Origin: Leptonema illini DSM 21528
GTDB taxonomy: Bacteria; Spirochaetota; Leptospiria; Leptospirales; Leptonemataceae
Length of the DNA stretch: 64,000 nt
Reading direction: 5' to 3'
NCBI RefSeq assembly: GCF_000243335.1
Contig: NZ_JH597773.1
Span: 258,365-322,364, forward strand
Shown: positions 50,794 through 59,933 of the stretch, one piece after another
Numbering within the stretch: position 1 is the first letter of the stretch
Layout: every line of letters begins with the position of its first letter
Made by a program: the position numbers and the translations under genes
Notes under the pieces: model-generated
What the model saw: the letters and a program-made list of their open reading frames with translations, nothing else
Told to the model about the DNA's origin: nothing
Databases searched by the model: none

Positions 50794-51291
50794 TCAATCC
50801 TTTACACAGCGCACGCGAAACGATACGGTTGTCGTCGCCGGATTCGGAGTCGATCCATGAGCGCCATCCAGAGGACAGTTCAGAACTTCCAGATCATAGA
50901 TACCATCGTTCTGATGCAGTATGGCCGTGCAATTCAGCGAGGGACCGTAAACGCCGGTTGGAACGTCGATATCGAGCACCCATCCGTTAGGTCCGAGAAG
51001 AATGCCCGAGGATTTCGTAAAATCGATATTGTGGATGTTCAGGGTCGGTGTATTCTGAGCACCGCTTCGATCCATGATGATGCCCTGCGCACCATCCGTA
51101 CAGTTATAGACCTGATCTATCGTGTAGGTCGTCCCACCAAGAATCATCGTCGCCGTATTATCGGCCGGCTGTTCTATAGAACCGATCAAGCTCTGATTGC
51201 CTGCAAGCAAAAGCAGAGCTGCGGAATTGCCGTCGTCGCCCGTATCACAGGGGCCTAACACAAGCAAGAGAGTTATCAGGTATCTATTCAT
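50794..51291 (-). CDS. Putative lipoprotein of unknown function
   Basis: A 165-residue exported protein. The leader MNRYLITLLLVLGPC ends in a relaxed lipobox (Cys15). A strong AAGGAGA ribosome binding site precedes the ATG. The mature part is beta-rich with conserved-looking Cys at YNCTDGAQ, LNCTAIL, LNCPLDG and RVRC, which suggests two disulfides. No family is recognised. It lies 68 nt upstream of the PPK2 start on the same strand and may share its promoter, though a functional link is not evident. Confidence 0.75.
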   Translation of the reverse strand: MNRYLITLLLVLGPCDTGDDGNSAALLLLAGNQSLIGSIEQPADNTATMILGGTTYTIDQVYNCTDGAQGIIMDRSGAQNTPTLNIHNIDFTKSSGILLGPNGWVLDIDVPTGVYGPSLNCTAILHQNDGIYDLEVLNCPLDGAHGSTPNPATTTVSFRVRCVKD

Positions 51292-51486
51292 CGTATCTCC
51301 TTTCAGTGATTCACCTGAAACTGCAAACGCCTGAAGAGGCAGAAACTTGCATAATTTTCAACAAATACCCGATAAATTTCCTGCATTGAAAATATGCGAC
51401 TAACCAGGAGTCGTTTTCAGACAAAAACGCATGAGTGGCGAATTTTTTCTTCTGGCAATCTGACTGATTGCTGACCATGAAGGACT

Positions 51487-51735
51487 ATGAGAACAATCCA
51501 CTTACTGATAATGATGATGAGTCTTTTTGCCGGTGCCTGTACAACCGCCAGTCGCCACAGGACGACCGATGAAAAACAGACTGTGCAATGCCCAGGCTCA
51601 ACCATCGATTCCGAATGCCTGAAGATGGCCAGGAGCAAATGCCCTAACCTGGGCATCATCTCGTTCGACGGAGATCCGAGGCAACCGTCAACGGACAGTT
51701 CCGGCCGGGCCTATGTTATGGTGCAGTGCATGTGA
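51487..51735 (+). CDS. Small Cys-rich lipoprotein
   Basis: An 82-residue exported peptide. The leader is MRTIHLLIMMMSLFAGAC, with FAGAC a standard lipobox (Cys18). The mature part has four more Cys (QCPGS, SECLK, SKCPN, VQCM), probably two disulfides. A GAAGGA ribosome binding site lies just before the ATG. It is divergent from the lipoprotein gene at 51291. No family is known. Confidence 0.7.
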   Translation: MRTIHLLIMMMSLFAGACTTASRHRTTDEKQTVQCPGSTIDSECLKMARSKCPNLGIISFDGDPRQPSTDSSGRAYVMVQCM

Positions 51736-51774
51736 CGGCGGTAAAAAACCAGGAAAGTACTCGACATCCTGCGA

Positions 51775-52284
51775 ATGATTTTAATTCTCAGGAGTATGGA
51801 ATCCTTCCCGCTCTCTGCGCTGCTGCGCATGGTTCATATCGCCGCCATCGTCCACTGGATTGGCGGCGTCGCCTTTGTAACGACGGTGCTTCTGCCCGCC
51901 GTTGCTAAGCGCGTCTCTGCTGAAGACAGGGTGCATTTTTTTGAAGAAGTCGAATCGCGCTTCGCCACGCAGGCACGCCTCAGCACGGCCCTGGCCGGCA
52001 TCAGCGGCTTTGCACTGCTCTGGCAGATGAACGCCTGGAGCCGACTGCTGTCCCCCCACTACTGGTGGCTGCACGGCATGATTGCCGTCTGGCTGCTCTT
52101 CACGTTGATGCTTTTCGTATTAGAGCCTCTCTTTCTACATCGCTGGTTCCTTGAACGGGCGCGACGCGATCCGGCGGGGACGTTTCGGCTGGTGCAGCGT
52201 ATGCACTGGATACTGCTCGGCATAAGCACCGTCGTCACCCTCGGTGCGGCTGCCGGAGCTCACGGCTGGCTCTGGTTTCGTTAG
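51775..52284 (+). CDS. Four-span membrane protein, CopD/DUF4149-like
   Basis: A 169-residue integral membrane protein with four hydrophobic helices (about residues 17-40, 70-85, 98-120, 143-165). The first helix LLRMVHIAAIVHWIGGVAFV carries His residues two turns apart, the pattern of CopD-like or cytochrome b561-like small membrane proteins that bind copper or haem. A later HGMIAVW and RMHWILLG provide more His. The start at 51775 or 51796 is uncertain; AGGAG sits too close to the second. The gene ends one base before the stop of the convergent outer-membrane protein gene. Confidence 0.72.
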   Translation: MILILRSMESFPLSALLRMVHIAAIVHWIGGVAFVTTVLLPAVAKRVSAEDRVHFFEEVESRFATQARLSTALAGISGFALLWQMNAWSRLLSPHYWWLHGMIAVWLLFTLMLFVLEPLFLHRWFLERARRDPAGTFRLVQRMHWILLGISTVVTLGAAAGAHGWLWFR

Positions 52285-53262
52285 TCAACGATCACCCAAT
52301 CCAATACGATAGCTGAATCCGAAGTTTATGAACTGTAACGATTCTTTATAGCTCCTCTGCCTTATGTGAGACAGGGTATACTCGTTCAGTAACATCTCCT
52401 CTGTAGCCGTGCTATCCAAACGGTATGTATTGACGTCGCGCATGCGGATCTTCGAAGACTCCCACTGCCCCTGTAGCGTGAGTATCCAGCTCTCCCCGAT
52501 ATCATAATTGATACCAAAGACCACTGAACTGCCGGCCCCGGTGGACGATGCGCTCTCAGATAGAAAATTATAATACCCGTTCGTTGTGAAAAGCCGCTGC
52601 CCCTGGGTCCAGGTACCACGAAGTCGGTAGATCATTCCGCGCAGCTGCCATTCAAGATTACGAGAGGTTCTCAGACGATAGTCTAACCCTGCAATACCGC
52701 CTTGCAGATATAGTTCCTGCCTGCCGTAGGGAGAAAAGCCGTCATAGGCCTCGCCGTTCCCTGATCGGATTCCATAGATATGATTGTAGTCGACACGATA
52801 ATAGAAATTCTTGATGCCGACAAGAGCAGAGATCTGCGATGGGGATCTTGAGTCGGTCAGGCGATAGCCACCTGTAATGATTCCACCGGACCTTCCGATG
52901 TCACGTGCATGCAGATAATGCAGCTCGGACTGCTCTGATGCGGTATTGCGCATCCGACTGGCAGTCATCTGTCTATCTTCGTGCCCCGTTCCGCCAAGCT
53001 CGAGCTCGGCCCGCCATCGATCGAAGTCGAACTGAAGACCGAAGGCGACACCGCTCGCGTCTTTTTTCCAGCCTGTGGACGTTGCCCCACCGTCTCGACC
53101 GGTCGCACGAAGTATCTCGCTTTGATGATTGAGATAAGGAAAGAATCTTGTGTAGGTTCCGAAGCCGACCATCATACGCAGGCGGAACTCCCTGTCCGAC
53201 GGATCCGCGGCGATTCCCGTAACCCAGAAGAAAAGAATACATGAAGCCAGAACTCGAATCAT
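52285..53262 (-). CDS. Putative outer-membrane beta-barrel protein
   Basis: A 325-residue exported protein with a signal peptide (MIRVLASCILFFWVTGIAA, cut before DPSD). The mature part is made of alternating hydrophobic/polar strands rich in Tyr, Arg and Gly (FRLRMMVGFGTYTRF, VAFGLQFDFDRW, GGYRLTDS, YLQGGIAGLDYRLR, FGFSYRIGLG). This is typical of an outer-membrane barrel of about 12-14 strands. No family assignment was possible. Its stop abuts the stop of the CopD-like gene with no gap, so termination must occur inside neighbouring coding sequence. Confidence 0.75.
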   Translation of the reverse strand: MIRVLASCILFFWVTGIAADPSDREFRLRMMVGFGTYTRFFPYLNHQSEILRATGRDGGATSTGWKKDASGVAFGLQFDFDRWRAELELGGTGHEDRQMTASRMRNTASEQSELHYLHARDIGRSGGIITGGYRLTDSRSPSQISALVGIKNFYYRVDYNHIYGIRSGNGEAYDGFSPYGRQELYLQGGIAGLDYRLRTSRNLEWQLRGMIYRLRGTWTQGQRLFTTNGYYNFLSESASSTGAGSSVVFGINYDIGESWILTLQGQWESSKIRMRDVNTYRLDSTATEEMLLNEYTLSHIRQRSYKESLQFINFGFSYRIGLGDR

Positions 53263-53393
53263 AGATCAGACATGGCCTTCTGGTGTGAAGAGTCAAGAAT
53301 TTCCCCTGTTCGCTCCCCCGTGATCCGTGCCCGGCGAAACCAGCGTCGATTCAGGTTTCATCAGACATGGAGCGAGCTTGGGGCACGAACCGA

Positions 53394-55280
53394 TCACTCC
53401 CACTCAATCGTGCCGGGCGGCTTGCTCGTCAGATCGTAATACACCGAATCAAAAAGATCCGTGGCCAGCAGCCTTGCGGTTAACTCAGAAAGCAGGGCTG
53501 CGTTCATTTCATAAGCTGAAGCCGTCATGGCGTCCGTCGAACAGATCGGTCGCAAAACCACGCCTTCACGCCCGCTTTCGCTATCGGAGCTCAGAGGCAC
53601 AAGCACGACGGGCATCTGCCATATCTCAGAATAGATCTTCTTCTCATGCAGGAATTCGTCGACGATGGCGTCGGCTCTCTGCAGTTTTGCAATTCGCTCC
53701 TCTGTTAAGAAACGGCCTGCAAGCAGATGATTGACGTTACCAGCCTGTGCATGACGCCCCGTACGCAGCAGAACGCGATTCACATGAGCGAACTTACCGG
53801 GAATGCGAGCGGCAAGTTCAAGCAGATCGGCCCATGCCCCGGGCCTTGCAAGTAGATCGCTCAGCGCCGCCGTATCAAAAAGCGCCGGATGCGCATAGCT
53901 GCGTTGATCGCCCTGCACGCCCACCGATCGCAGCGGCAACACAGAAACGGCAAGTTGCATCGCCTGAACTCGCGAAAAGAGCTCCGTCTCGCCGGCCAGT
54001 TCGCTAAAATCGGTCGATACGCCCGATTCATCGGCAGCCGTGCACAGACAACGCACGGCTAACCCCGGTCCTGGAAACGGATGTCGGTCGACGAGCACAT
54101 CGGGAAGGCCGATGATGCGACCGAGCGATCGCACCTCATCTTTATAAAGATCACGCAAAGGCTCGATGACAAGGCCGCGGGCGATCAGCTCCTGAATGCG
54201 ATTCACACGGTTATGATGCGTTTTGATCGTATGCGAGGACTTTGTCGCCCCCGATTCGATCGTATCAGGATAGATCGTTCCCTGACCGAGAAGCCACTCT
54301 TCTTCGTTCAGGCCCATCTCGCGGCTGACCTGCTGTTGGACGTCGACGAAAAGCTCGCCTATGATCCTGCGTTTTTTCTCGGGCTCCGATACGCCGGCAA
54401 GGGCCTTATAGAAATCCGCTTTCGCGTCGCGAACGCGCAGATCGACGCCGATGGCCGAGAGTGAGGCTCTGACTTTTTCGGCTTCGTTCTCGCGAAGAAA
54501 TCCCGTATCGACAAGCATGCCGACAAGGTGCGATCGATCCATCTCTTTTCCGAGCAAAGCGAAGGCGACCGTCGAATCGACTCCGCCCGAGACCAGAAAA
54601 AAGACCTTCTTGTCTTTGAGAGACCGGCGAATCTTGCGTCGCTCGAACTCGACGTAATCCTCGATCTTCCAGGTATCCGTTAAGCCGCAAACGGCGATGA
54701 AGTTACGCAGCATCTGCTCGCCATACGTCGAATGGGTAACCTCCGGATGAAACTGAATGCCGTAAATATTGCGATCAGCATCAAAGACGGCGGTATTCTC
54801 GCACGAATCGGTGCTTCCGATGCGCGTGAATCCGACGGGAAGGCGGATAACCTCATCGCCGTGGCTCATCCATACCATCGACTGATCGGGAACGGCTTGA
54901 AAGATCGCCCCGCCCGATAGAAGATGCAATCGTGCCGGTCCGTACTCGCGAACCTGCCCGCGGGCAACCTCGCCGCCCAGCTGCTGCATGATCAGCTGGT
55001 GGCCGTAGCAGATGCCAAGTACGGGAAGGCCCAGAGCAAGCAGGGCCTTGGAAGCAGTAGGAGCGCCTGCATCGTAAACGGAGGATGGGCCGCCGGAATA
55101 GATGATACCTTTGAAAAAAGGGTCGAGACTGTCGCCGATCTCGTCGGGTTGTAGAATCTCGCTGTAAGCGCCCAGCCGGCGCAGTCGCGAAGCGATCAGA
55201 TGAGCATACTGCCCGCCAAAATCAAGGACGGCGATGCCTCCTTCTTTTACAAGGGAATGGATCTCTTCGTGGCCGTGCAT
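53394..55280 (-). CDS. guaA: GMP synthase (glutamine-hydrolysing), long form
   Basis: A 628-residue enzyme converting XMP to GMP. The glutaminase domain has C91 in GICYGHQL and H178-x-E180 in FHPE. The ATP-pyrophosphatase domain has the P-loop SGGVDST at 231-237, then GQGTIYPDTIESG. It is about 100 residues longer than the 525-residue enzyme of enterobacteria. The extra sequence lies in the C-terminal dimerisation region after RHPFPGPGLAVRCL, as in the human type with two dimerisation modules. It ends in the family's PPGTIEWE. The gene is monocistronic or follows the kinase gene by only 47 nt on the same strand. Confidence 0.95.
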   Translation of the reverse strand: MHGHEEIHSLVKEGGIAVLDFGGQYAHLIASRLRRLGAYSEILQPDEIGDSLDPFFKGIIYSGGPSSVYDAGAPTASKALLALGLPVLGICYGHQLIMQQLGGEVARGQVREYGPARLHLLSGGAIFQAVPDQSMVWMSHGDEVIRLPVGFTRIGSTDSCENTAVFDADRNIYGIQFHPEVTHSTYGEQMLRNFIAVCGLTDTWKIEDYVEFERRKIRRSLKDKKVFFLVSGGVDSTVAFALLGKEMDRSHLVGMLVDTGFLRENEAEKVRASLSAIGVDLRVRDAKADFYKALAGVSEPEKKRRIIGELFVDVQQQVSREMGLNEEEWLLGQGTIYPDTIESGATKSSHTIKTHHNRVNRIQELIARGLVIEPLRDLYKDEVRSLGRIIGLPDVLVDRHPFPGPGLAVRCLCTAADESGVSTDFSELAGETELFSRVQAMQLAVSVLPLRSVGVQGDQRSYAHPALFDTAALSDLLARPGAWADLLELAARIPGKFAHVNRVLLRTGRHAQAGNVNHLLAGRFLTEERIAKLQRADAIVDEFLHEKKIYSEIWQMPVVLVPLSSDSESGREGVVLRPICSTDAMTASAYEMNAALLSELTARLLATDLFDSVYYDLTSKPPGTIEWE

Positions 55281-55327
55281 GGGGTTCTCCTGCGTGCAGT
55301 TTTTTCAGCCGACACAGGCGAGCAAGT

Positions 55328-57028
55328 TCATCTCCAGTCATAGCGCCCCGGTCCAGGCGCATTGCGCGCGACCTGAGTGCGATTTTTTCCCTCAAGCGGA
55401 AGCTCGACGACGAACTCCGTTCCGCTACCGTCGGTAGTGAAGCGGATCGTGCCTCCATGTTCTTCGACGATGCGCCGGACGATAGAAAGGCCGAGCCCCG
55501 TTCCCTCGCCCTGCTCTTTCGTCGTGAAAAAAGGATCCCAGACCTTTTCGCGAATGCCCTCGGGAATTCCGGGTCCGTTGTCGCGTATCCGCACGCACAC
55601 ACGATCGCCGACCGCTTCGGTTGAAAGCACGATAGTCGGATCGCTCCGACCGCGCACAGCATGATAGGCGTTCACCAACAGGTTACTCCAGACCTGGTTT
55701 AACCGGTCGGGATCGCATTCAATCGACGGTATGCTCGCGTAATGACGATCAAGATGCACCTGATTCTTCCAGATACTGCCCATGATTTCAAGCGTCGTAT
55801 CGAGCAGCTCCTCAAGATTGGCCTTCACGAAGTCGCCGGCGCCGGAGCGCGAATAGATGCGCAGGGCCTTCACAAGACGGGCGATGCTTGCGGCCGATGC
55901 CGTGATGTTTTTCACATTACGGTAAATGCCTGCAATATCCCGCAGATACCCGATAAAACGACTGCGCGCGCTTTCGCCGATCTCTCCGTAAAGGATAACG
56001 ATCTGCGCGAAAAGGCTTTCTGTCTTGATTCGCTCGCTTACCTGCTCGACTCCCGCCGCTTCAATATCTGTCATAAAGCCGTGGTCGATAAAAAATGAGG
56101 CCAGTTCATCCCCTCCCTGTATAGAAAGCTCTTCGAAGGTTAGCTTCAGACGGCGGCGTAGCTGAAAGGCCGACGACGGCAGCGACGGATTGCCCGTCAG
56201 CATATGGTAATTGAAGAAACGGATGATTTCAATGAAACGGTCGATGCGATCCGTATCGGGAAGCCATTCATGGATAGCCATACGATCAAGAAAGGAATCG
56301 AGCGTTTCAAAGAGGTTTTCGGATGCATTGAGGATAACGCCCGACGGTGTGTTGAGTTCATGGGCGACACCGGCCACCATAACTCCAAGAGTCGCCATCT
56401 TCTCGGACTGAATCATCTGATTCGTCGCCTCTTCGAGCTGCTGCGTGCGCTCGCGCACCTTATCTTCGAGAGAGACGAGAAGCGATTCCACACGCGTATA
56501 GATGATCGAGTTCGACAGAGCAAGTACGGCATACGTACGAAAATCTTCGATTAAGGCAATGTCGGGAGCCGGACATGATCCGACAAAAAGGACGGCGAGC
56601 ACGGTTTCATTGAGAATCAGCGGCAGAATGAGCGAGGCCTGCGTCTCTTTACAGAAGCGCAGCAACACCTCGCGGTCATGTGCATCTCTTAAAAAGGCCA
56701 GCTCTTTCAGCGTGATGACTCGATCGTACTCCGTGATCGTCACAAAAAAGGGATCATAAACGTTCCAGGCCGAGCGAAGGCCAGGCACCATACAGCGGCT
56801 GACAAACTGCCCGCGATCTTCGTCCCAGATCAAGATGCCGACATGCGAGGTTTGAAAGAGCTCTGACGAAAACGACAGAATCTCGGTCAGGCCGTCATCG
56901 ACGTTACGAAGCCGCATAATCGAGCGGCGGAACTCCTCCAGCCGGTGCTCCCTGCGCTGCTCCTGCTGCGGCGGCAGACTGTGAACGAATGCAATGAGCG
57001 TATCCAGCACCGGCAGGAGCCATTTCAT
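55328..57028 (-). CDS. GAF-domain sensor histidine kinase
   Basis: A 566-residue soluble kinase. The order is: a short hydrophobic start, a GAF domain (about 35-190), a coiled coil (about 190-215), then the dimerisation helix with GVAHELNTP (phosphorylated His near residue 225). A long spacer of about 150 residues follows, then the HATPase domain with N box NLLVNAYHAV, G1 DNGPGIPEG, F box DPFFTTK and G2 GTGLGLS. The unusually long stretch between H and N boxes is an insertion relative to the common DHp. The ATG at 57028 is where sensible sequence begins; the frame further upstream overlaps the rsgA promoter. No response regulator is adjacent. Confidence 0.9.
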   Translation of the reverse strand: MKWLLPVLDTLIAFVHSLPPQQEQRREHRLEEFRRSIMRLRNVDDGLTEILSFSSELFQTSHVGILIWDEDRGQFVSRCMVPGLRSAWNVYDPFFVTITEYDRVITLKELAFLRDAHDREVLLRFCKETQASLILPLILNETVLAVLFVGSCPAPDIALIEDFRTYAVLALSNSIIYTRVESLLVSLEDKVRERTQQLEEATNQMIQSEKMATLGVMVAGVAHELNTPSGVILNASENLFETLDSFLDRMAIHEWLPDTDRIDRFIEIIRFFNYHMLTGNPSLPSSAFQLRRRLKLTFEELSIQGGDELASFFIDHGFMTDIEAAGVEQVSERIKTESLFAQIVILYGEIGESARSRFIGYLRDIAGIYRNVKNITASAASIARLVKALRIYSRSGAGDFVKANLEELLDTTLEIMGSIWKNQVHLDRHYASIPSIECDPDRLNQVWSNLLVNAYHAVRGRSDPTIVLSTEAVGDRVCVRIRDNGPGIPEGIREKVWDPFFTTKEQGEGTGLGLSIVRRIVEEHGGTIRFTTDGSGTEFVVELPLEGKNRTQVARNAPGPGRYDWR

Positions 57029-57069
57029 GGTTGCACACTGAGGCGGCAGCACAGTATGGAAACCAAAAA

Positions 57070-58080
57070 ATGAAATGGATCGTACGAGAAATCCACGGGG
57101 CCTTCTATTCGCTCCTGTCCGAGGATCTGCAGAGGGAGCGACTGGGCGTTCTACGCGGAAAACACCGCATCGACCGCGAAACCCACCCTTCCGGTATCCC
57201 TTTTCGCAATCCCATCTGCGTCGGTGACAGGGTGCAGGCAAGCGAAGACGATCCGGCCGCCATCGAATCGGTGGAGCCTCGTCGCAACGTCATCTTTCGC
57301 TCCTCCCCACATGAAATTCACAAGCTGGGTTCAAACGTCGATCGCGCCCTGCTGGTCATCAGCCTGAAGACGCCTCCGCTGCGCACCGGCTTCATTGATC
57401 GCTTTTTGCTGAGTGCTCGCGCCGGCGATGTTCCCGTCTGGATTATTTTTACAAAGCCCGACCTGCTGCAGCTGAACGAAGAAGAGGACCGGCAGATCGT
57501 CGAATACGTGCACCTCTATGAATCGCTCGGCATCCGTTGCTTTTGCGATAATCTCACCGAGCCGGGAAGCCGGCCGGCAGAGATCACGCTTCCGGGGCTT
57601 GCCGATCTGCTTCAGAGTCTCGACGGCACGACCTTGCTCTGCGGGCCTTCCGGCGCGGGCAAATCGACGCTGACCAACCTGATCCTGATGCGTTCGGTGC
57701 AGAAGACGTCGCACACCAGCGGTTCGACGGGAAAGGGCCGCCACACGACGACATCGTCGCAGCTTTTTCCGCTTGAAGGTGGAGGCTTCCTTATCGATAC
57801 TCCAGGTATCAAGGAATGGGGCGTCGCTCATCTGAGCCGCAAGGACATCCTTGAGCTGACGCAGGAGCTTGCACCCGGTGTAGAGAACTGCCAGTTTCGA
57901 AACTGCGAGCACATGCCCGGAACGGATGGCTGTGGCGTGATTGAATTGCTGGAAAAAGGAGTACTTGCTCCATCGCGCAGAAAGAGCCTTGATCTGATTC
58001 TTGAAGAGCGGCATCTGCGCATACGACCGGGGGACTATAAAAAGGCAACGGGCCGCTTGCGCCCGAAGGGTGTTTCATGA
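57070..58080 (+). CDS. rsgA: Ribosome small-subunit-dependent GTPase A
   Basis: A 336-residue circularly permuted GTPase that checks the maturing 30S subunit. The OB-fold N-terminus has VGDRVQASEDD (52-61). Then the motifs come in the permuted order: TKPD (G4, 128-131), GPSGAGKST (G1, 192-200), the conserved RHTT loop (224-227), and DTPG (G3, 243-246). The C-terminal zinc site is C274, C279, H281 and C288. The ATG at 57070 starts at the homology. It is the first gene of a three-gene unit, its stop overlapping the next start (ATGA, 58077-58080). Confidence 0.95.
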   Translation: MKWIVREIHGAFYSLLSEDLQRERLGVLRGKHRIDRETHPSGIPFRNPICVGDRVQASEDDPAAIESVEPRRNVIFRSSPHEIHKLGSNVDRALLVISLKTPPLRTGFIDRFLLSARAGDVPVWIIFTKPDLLQLNEEEDRQIVEYVHLYESLGIRCFCDNLTEPGSRPAEITLPGLADLLQSLDGTTLLCGPSGAGKSTLTNLILMRSVQKTSHTSGSTGKGRHTTTSSQLFPLEGGGFLIDTPGIKEWGVAHLSRKDILELTQELAPGVENCQFRNCEHMPGTDGCGVIELLEKGVLAPSRRKSLDLILEERHLRIRPGDYKKATGRLRPKGVS

Positions 58081-59933
58081 CGGCTTTACGACTGGGACTC
58101 ATCGTTTTATTTTTCGCCTGGGCGCCTTCGCTTCAGGCCGGTCAGTGTCGCTTTACGTTGAATAACCAATCCACTCTCAAGATGGAAGGCGCCTTTCTCT
58201 ACGCGCGCGGACAGGTTGCCAGCGCACGCGACCCGGCCTTTGCCGACGAGTCGTGGGCGACGATGAAGGTTCCGTTTCGCTGGCAGGATACGATGGGCGC
58301 CTATCGCGGCGAGATCTGGTTGCGCTGTCATATCACGCTTTTCGGCCAGCGCCCCGAGGCCGCCGGATTGCGACTGCGCGACCTCTCTGACGCCGACGAG
58401 GTCTATTTTAACGGCATTCGCATCGGCCAGACGGGTTCGTTCGCTCCGCTCAAGCCGGTTTTCTCTGAAGAGCGGCTGTATATGATTCCGGCGACGGCCT
58501 GGCAGGAGGATAATGTCATCGCCATCCGACTGTATGGGTCATCGGCGTTATCCGGAATCAAATCCGCTCCGGTTCTGATACGGGACGCTACGGCGACGGG
58601 AGGGCGTTTTCAGTTTGAGGGTATGGCTCTCGCCTTCTCGACGCTCTATATTTTTTTCGCGCTTTTCTTCGCCGTCCGCGGAGTCGTGACGCTTCGTCCG
58701 CGCGAGAATCTGATATTTGCAGCCTTCTGCGGAATGCTCGGCCTGTATCAGATGATCCGTAACGGCTATCGCTACGATTTCTTCGAAGAGTTCACGACAT
58801 CGTTTGCCGCCGAGCTTCTGCTTTTGATTCCGCTTCCTTTTGTCTTTTATGAATTCCTGATCGCCTGGACCGAACACAATCGACCGCGCTATGTACTCTA
58901 TCTTGAAGGTGTCGCCGGATTGCTCTGGATTTGCACGGCGCTCATGCCTTTCTTGCCGGCACAGAGAGTCACCACCCTTTTACAGGCTTCCATGTACATC
59001 AATCTGCTCATCCTTGCAGGCGGAGCAGTGGCAGGCGTTCTCCTTATTAGAAGGATCTATCGTGAGCAGAAGCAACGCCTCCAGTACCCGGCCATCGGTT
59101 TTCTGATTATTCTGCCTTTTGTGATTCACGACATGCTTGTGTCGGCCGGGCTTTTGAAAACACCCGCTCTTTTCGTATTCGCCTTTCCCGTCTTTCTTGC
59201 CACCTTCGCCGTGCAGCTTGCGCGAAACGAACTCGATCTCGAACAGATGTCGCGTCACCGCAGCACTGAAAAGAAGCAGGCCGAACGCAGAAAGACCGAG
59301 GCCATCTACAACGTATCGCGAGAATTCCAGCATCATTTTGACGGAGTGCGCTCCGCTCTGAACAAGCCGAAGCAGAGCGAGAAGCAATTGAAGCAACATG
59401 CGACAGCACTTCGACAGCTGCTTGGCGACGCAAAGCTGCTCTCCGCTCTTGAAGAAGGAAGCTATGAACTGCGACAGGCGCGCTTCAGCATTCGCGAGCA
59501 GGTGCGCCTTCTCGTTAACGAGGTGCAGATCGCAACCGGCGAAAAGCCCTCGCGCTTTCAGCTCGAGCTGCCGCCCGATCAGGAACGCTTCTGGTCCGAT
59601 CTCGGCTTATTCCATGCCTGCCTGTATCATCTCGTTGAGAACGCCGTGCTGCATTCGACGGGCAAGATTCAGATTCGCGCCGGAGTCGTCGACGGTACTC
59701 TTCGTCTGAGCGTGCGCGACGAAGGGCCCGGGATCGGCGTCGATGCGCAGGATCGCATCTTTGATAAGTTCTATCGCGGAAGCGGACTGAAAGCTCCGGG
59801 AAGCGGCATCGGGTTAACCATCGTCGACCTTGCCGTGCAGCTTCTGAACGGTCGACTGCATCTTGAATCAGGACCGGGCTTCTTTACGGTCTTTGATATC
59901 GAGCTTCCTGAGATGCAGGAGGTGAATATATGA
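58077..59933 (+). CDS. 7TM-DISM receptor histidine kinase
   Basis: A 618-residue membrane receptor. A signal peptide (1-22) leads to a periplasmic jelly-roll, GH2-type sugar-binding-like domain (about 25-165; DADEVYFNGIRIGQTGSF). Seven membrane helices (about 180-385) follow, then a coiled coil and a C-terminal HATPase with N box HLVENAVLHS (near 518), G1 DEGPGIG and G2 GSGIGLT. The DHp motif is not a standard HELRTP box: EFQHHFDGVR has the only candidate His residues. The ligand is unknown. It is translated with rsgA upstream and with a degenerate paralogue downstream (both 4-nt overlaps). Confidence 0.85.
   Translation: MTALRLGLIVLFFAWAPSLQAGQCRFTLNNQSTLKMEGAFLYARGQVASARDPAFADESWATMKVPFRWQDTMGAYRGEIWLRCHITLFGQRPEAAGLRLRDLSDADEVYFNGIRIGQTGSFAPLKPVFSEERLYMIPATAWQEDNVIAIRLYGSSALSGIKSAPVLIRDATATGGRFQFEGMALAFSTLYIFFALFFAVRGVVTLRPRENLIFAAFCGMLGLYQMIRNGYRYDFFEEFTTSFAAELLLLIPLPFVFYEFLIAWTEHNRPRYVLYLEGVAGLLWICTALMPFLPAQRVTTLLQASMYINLLILAGGAVAGVLLIRRIYREQKQRLQYPAIGFLIILPFVIHDMLVSAGLLKTPALFVFAFPVFLATFAVQLARNELDLEQMSRHRSTEKKQAERRKTEAIYNVSREFQHHFDGVRSALNKPKQSEKQLKQHATALRQLLGDAKLLSALEEGSYELRQARFSIREQVRLLVNEVQIATGEKPSRFQLELPPDQERFWSDLGLFHACLYHLVENAVLHSTGKIQIRAGVVDGTLRLSVRDEGPGIGVDAQDRIFDKFYRGSGLKAPGSGIGLTIVDLAVQLLNGRLHLESGPGFFTVFDIELPEMQEVNI

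Noticed and set aside
53321-53397. Long-loop inverted repeat (GTGATC...GATCAC) upstream of the outer-membrane protein gene
   Set aside because: The loop is about 50 nt, the arms are imperfect and one overlaps the guaA stop; probably chance.
57331-58014. 227-codon minus-strand frame opposite rsgA
   Set aside because: rsgA has every GTPase and zinc motif; the antisense product has none.
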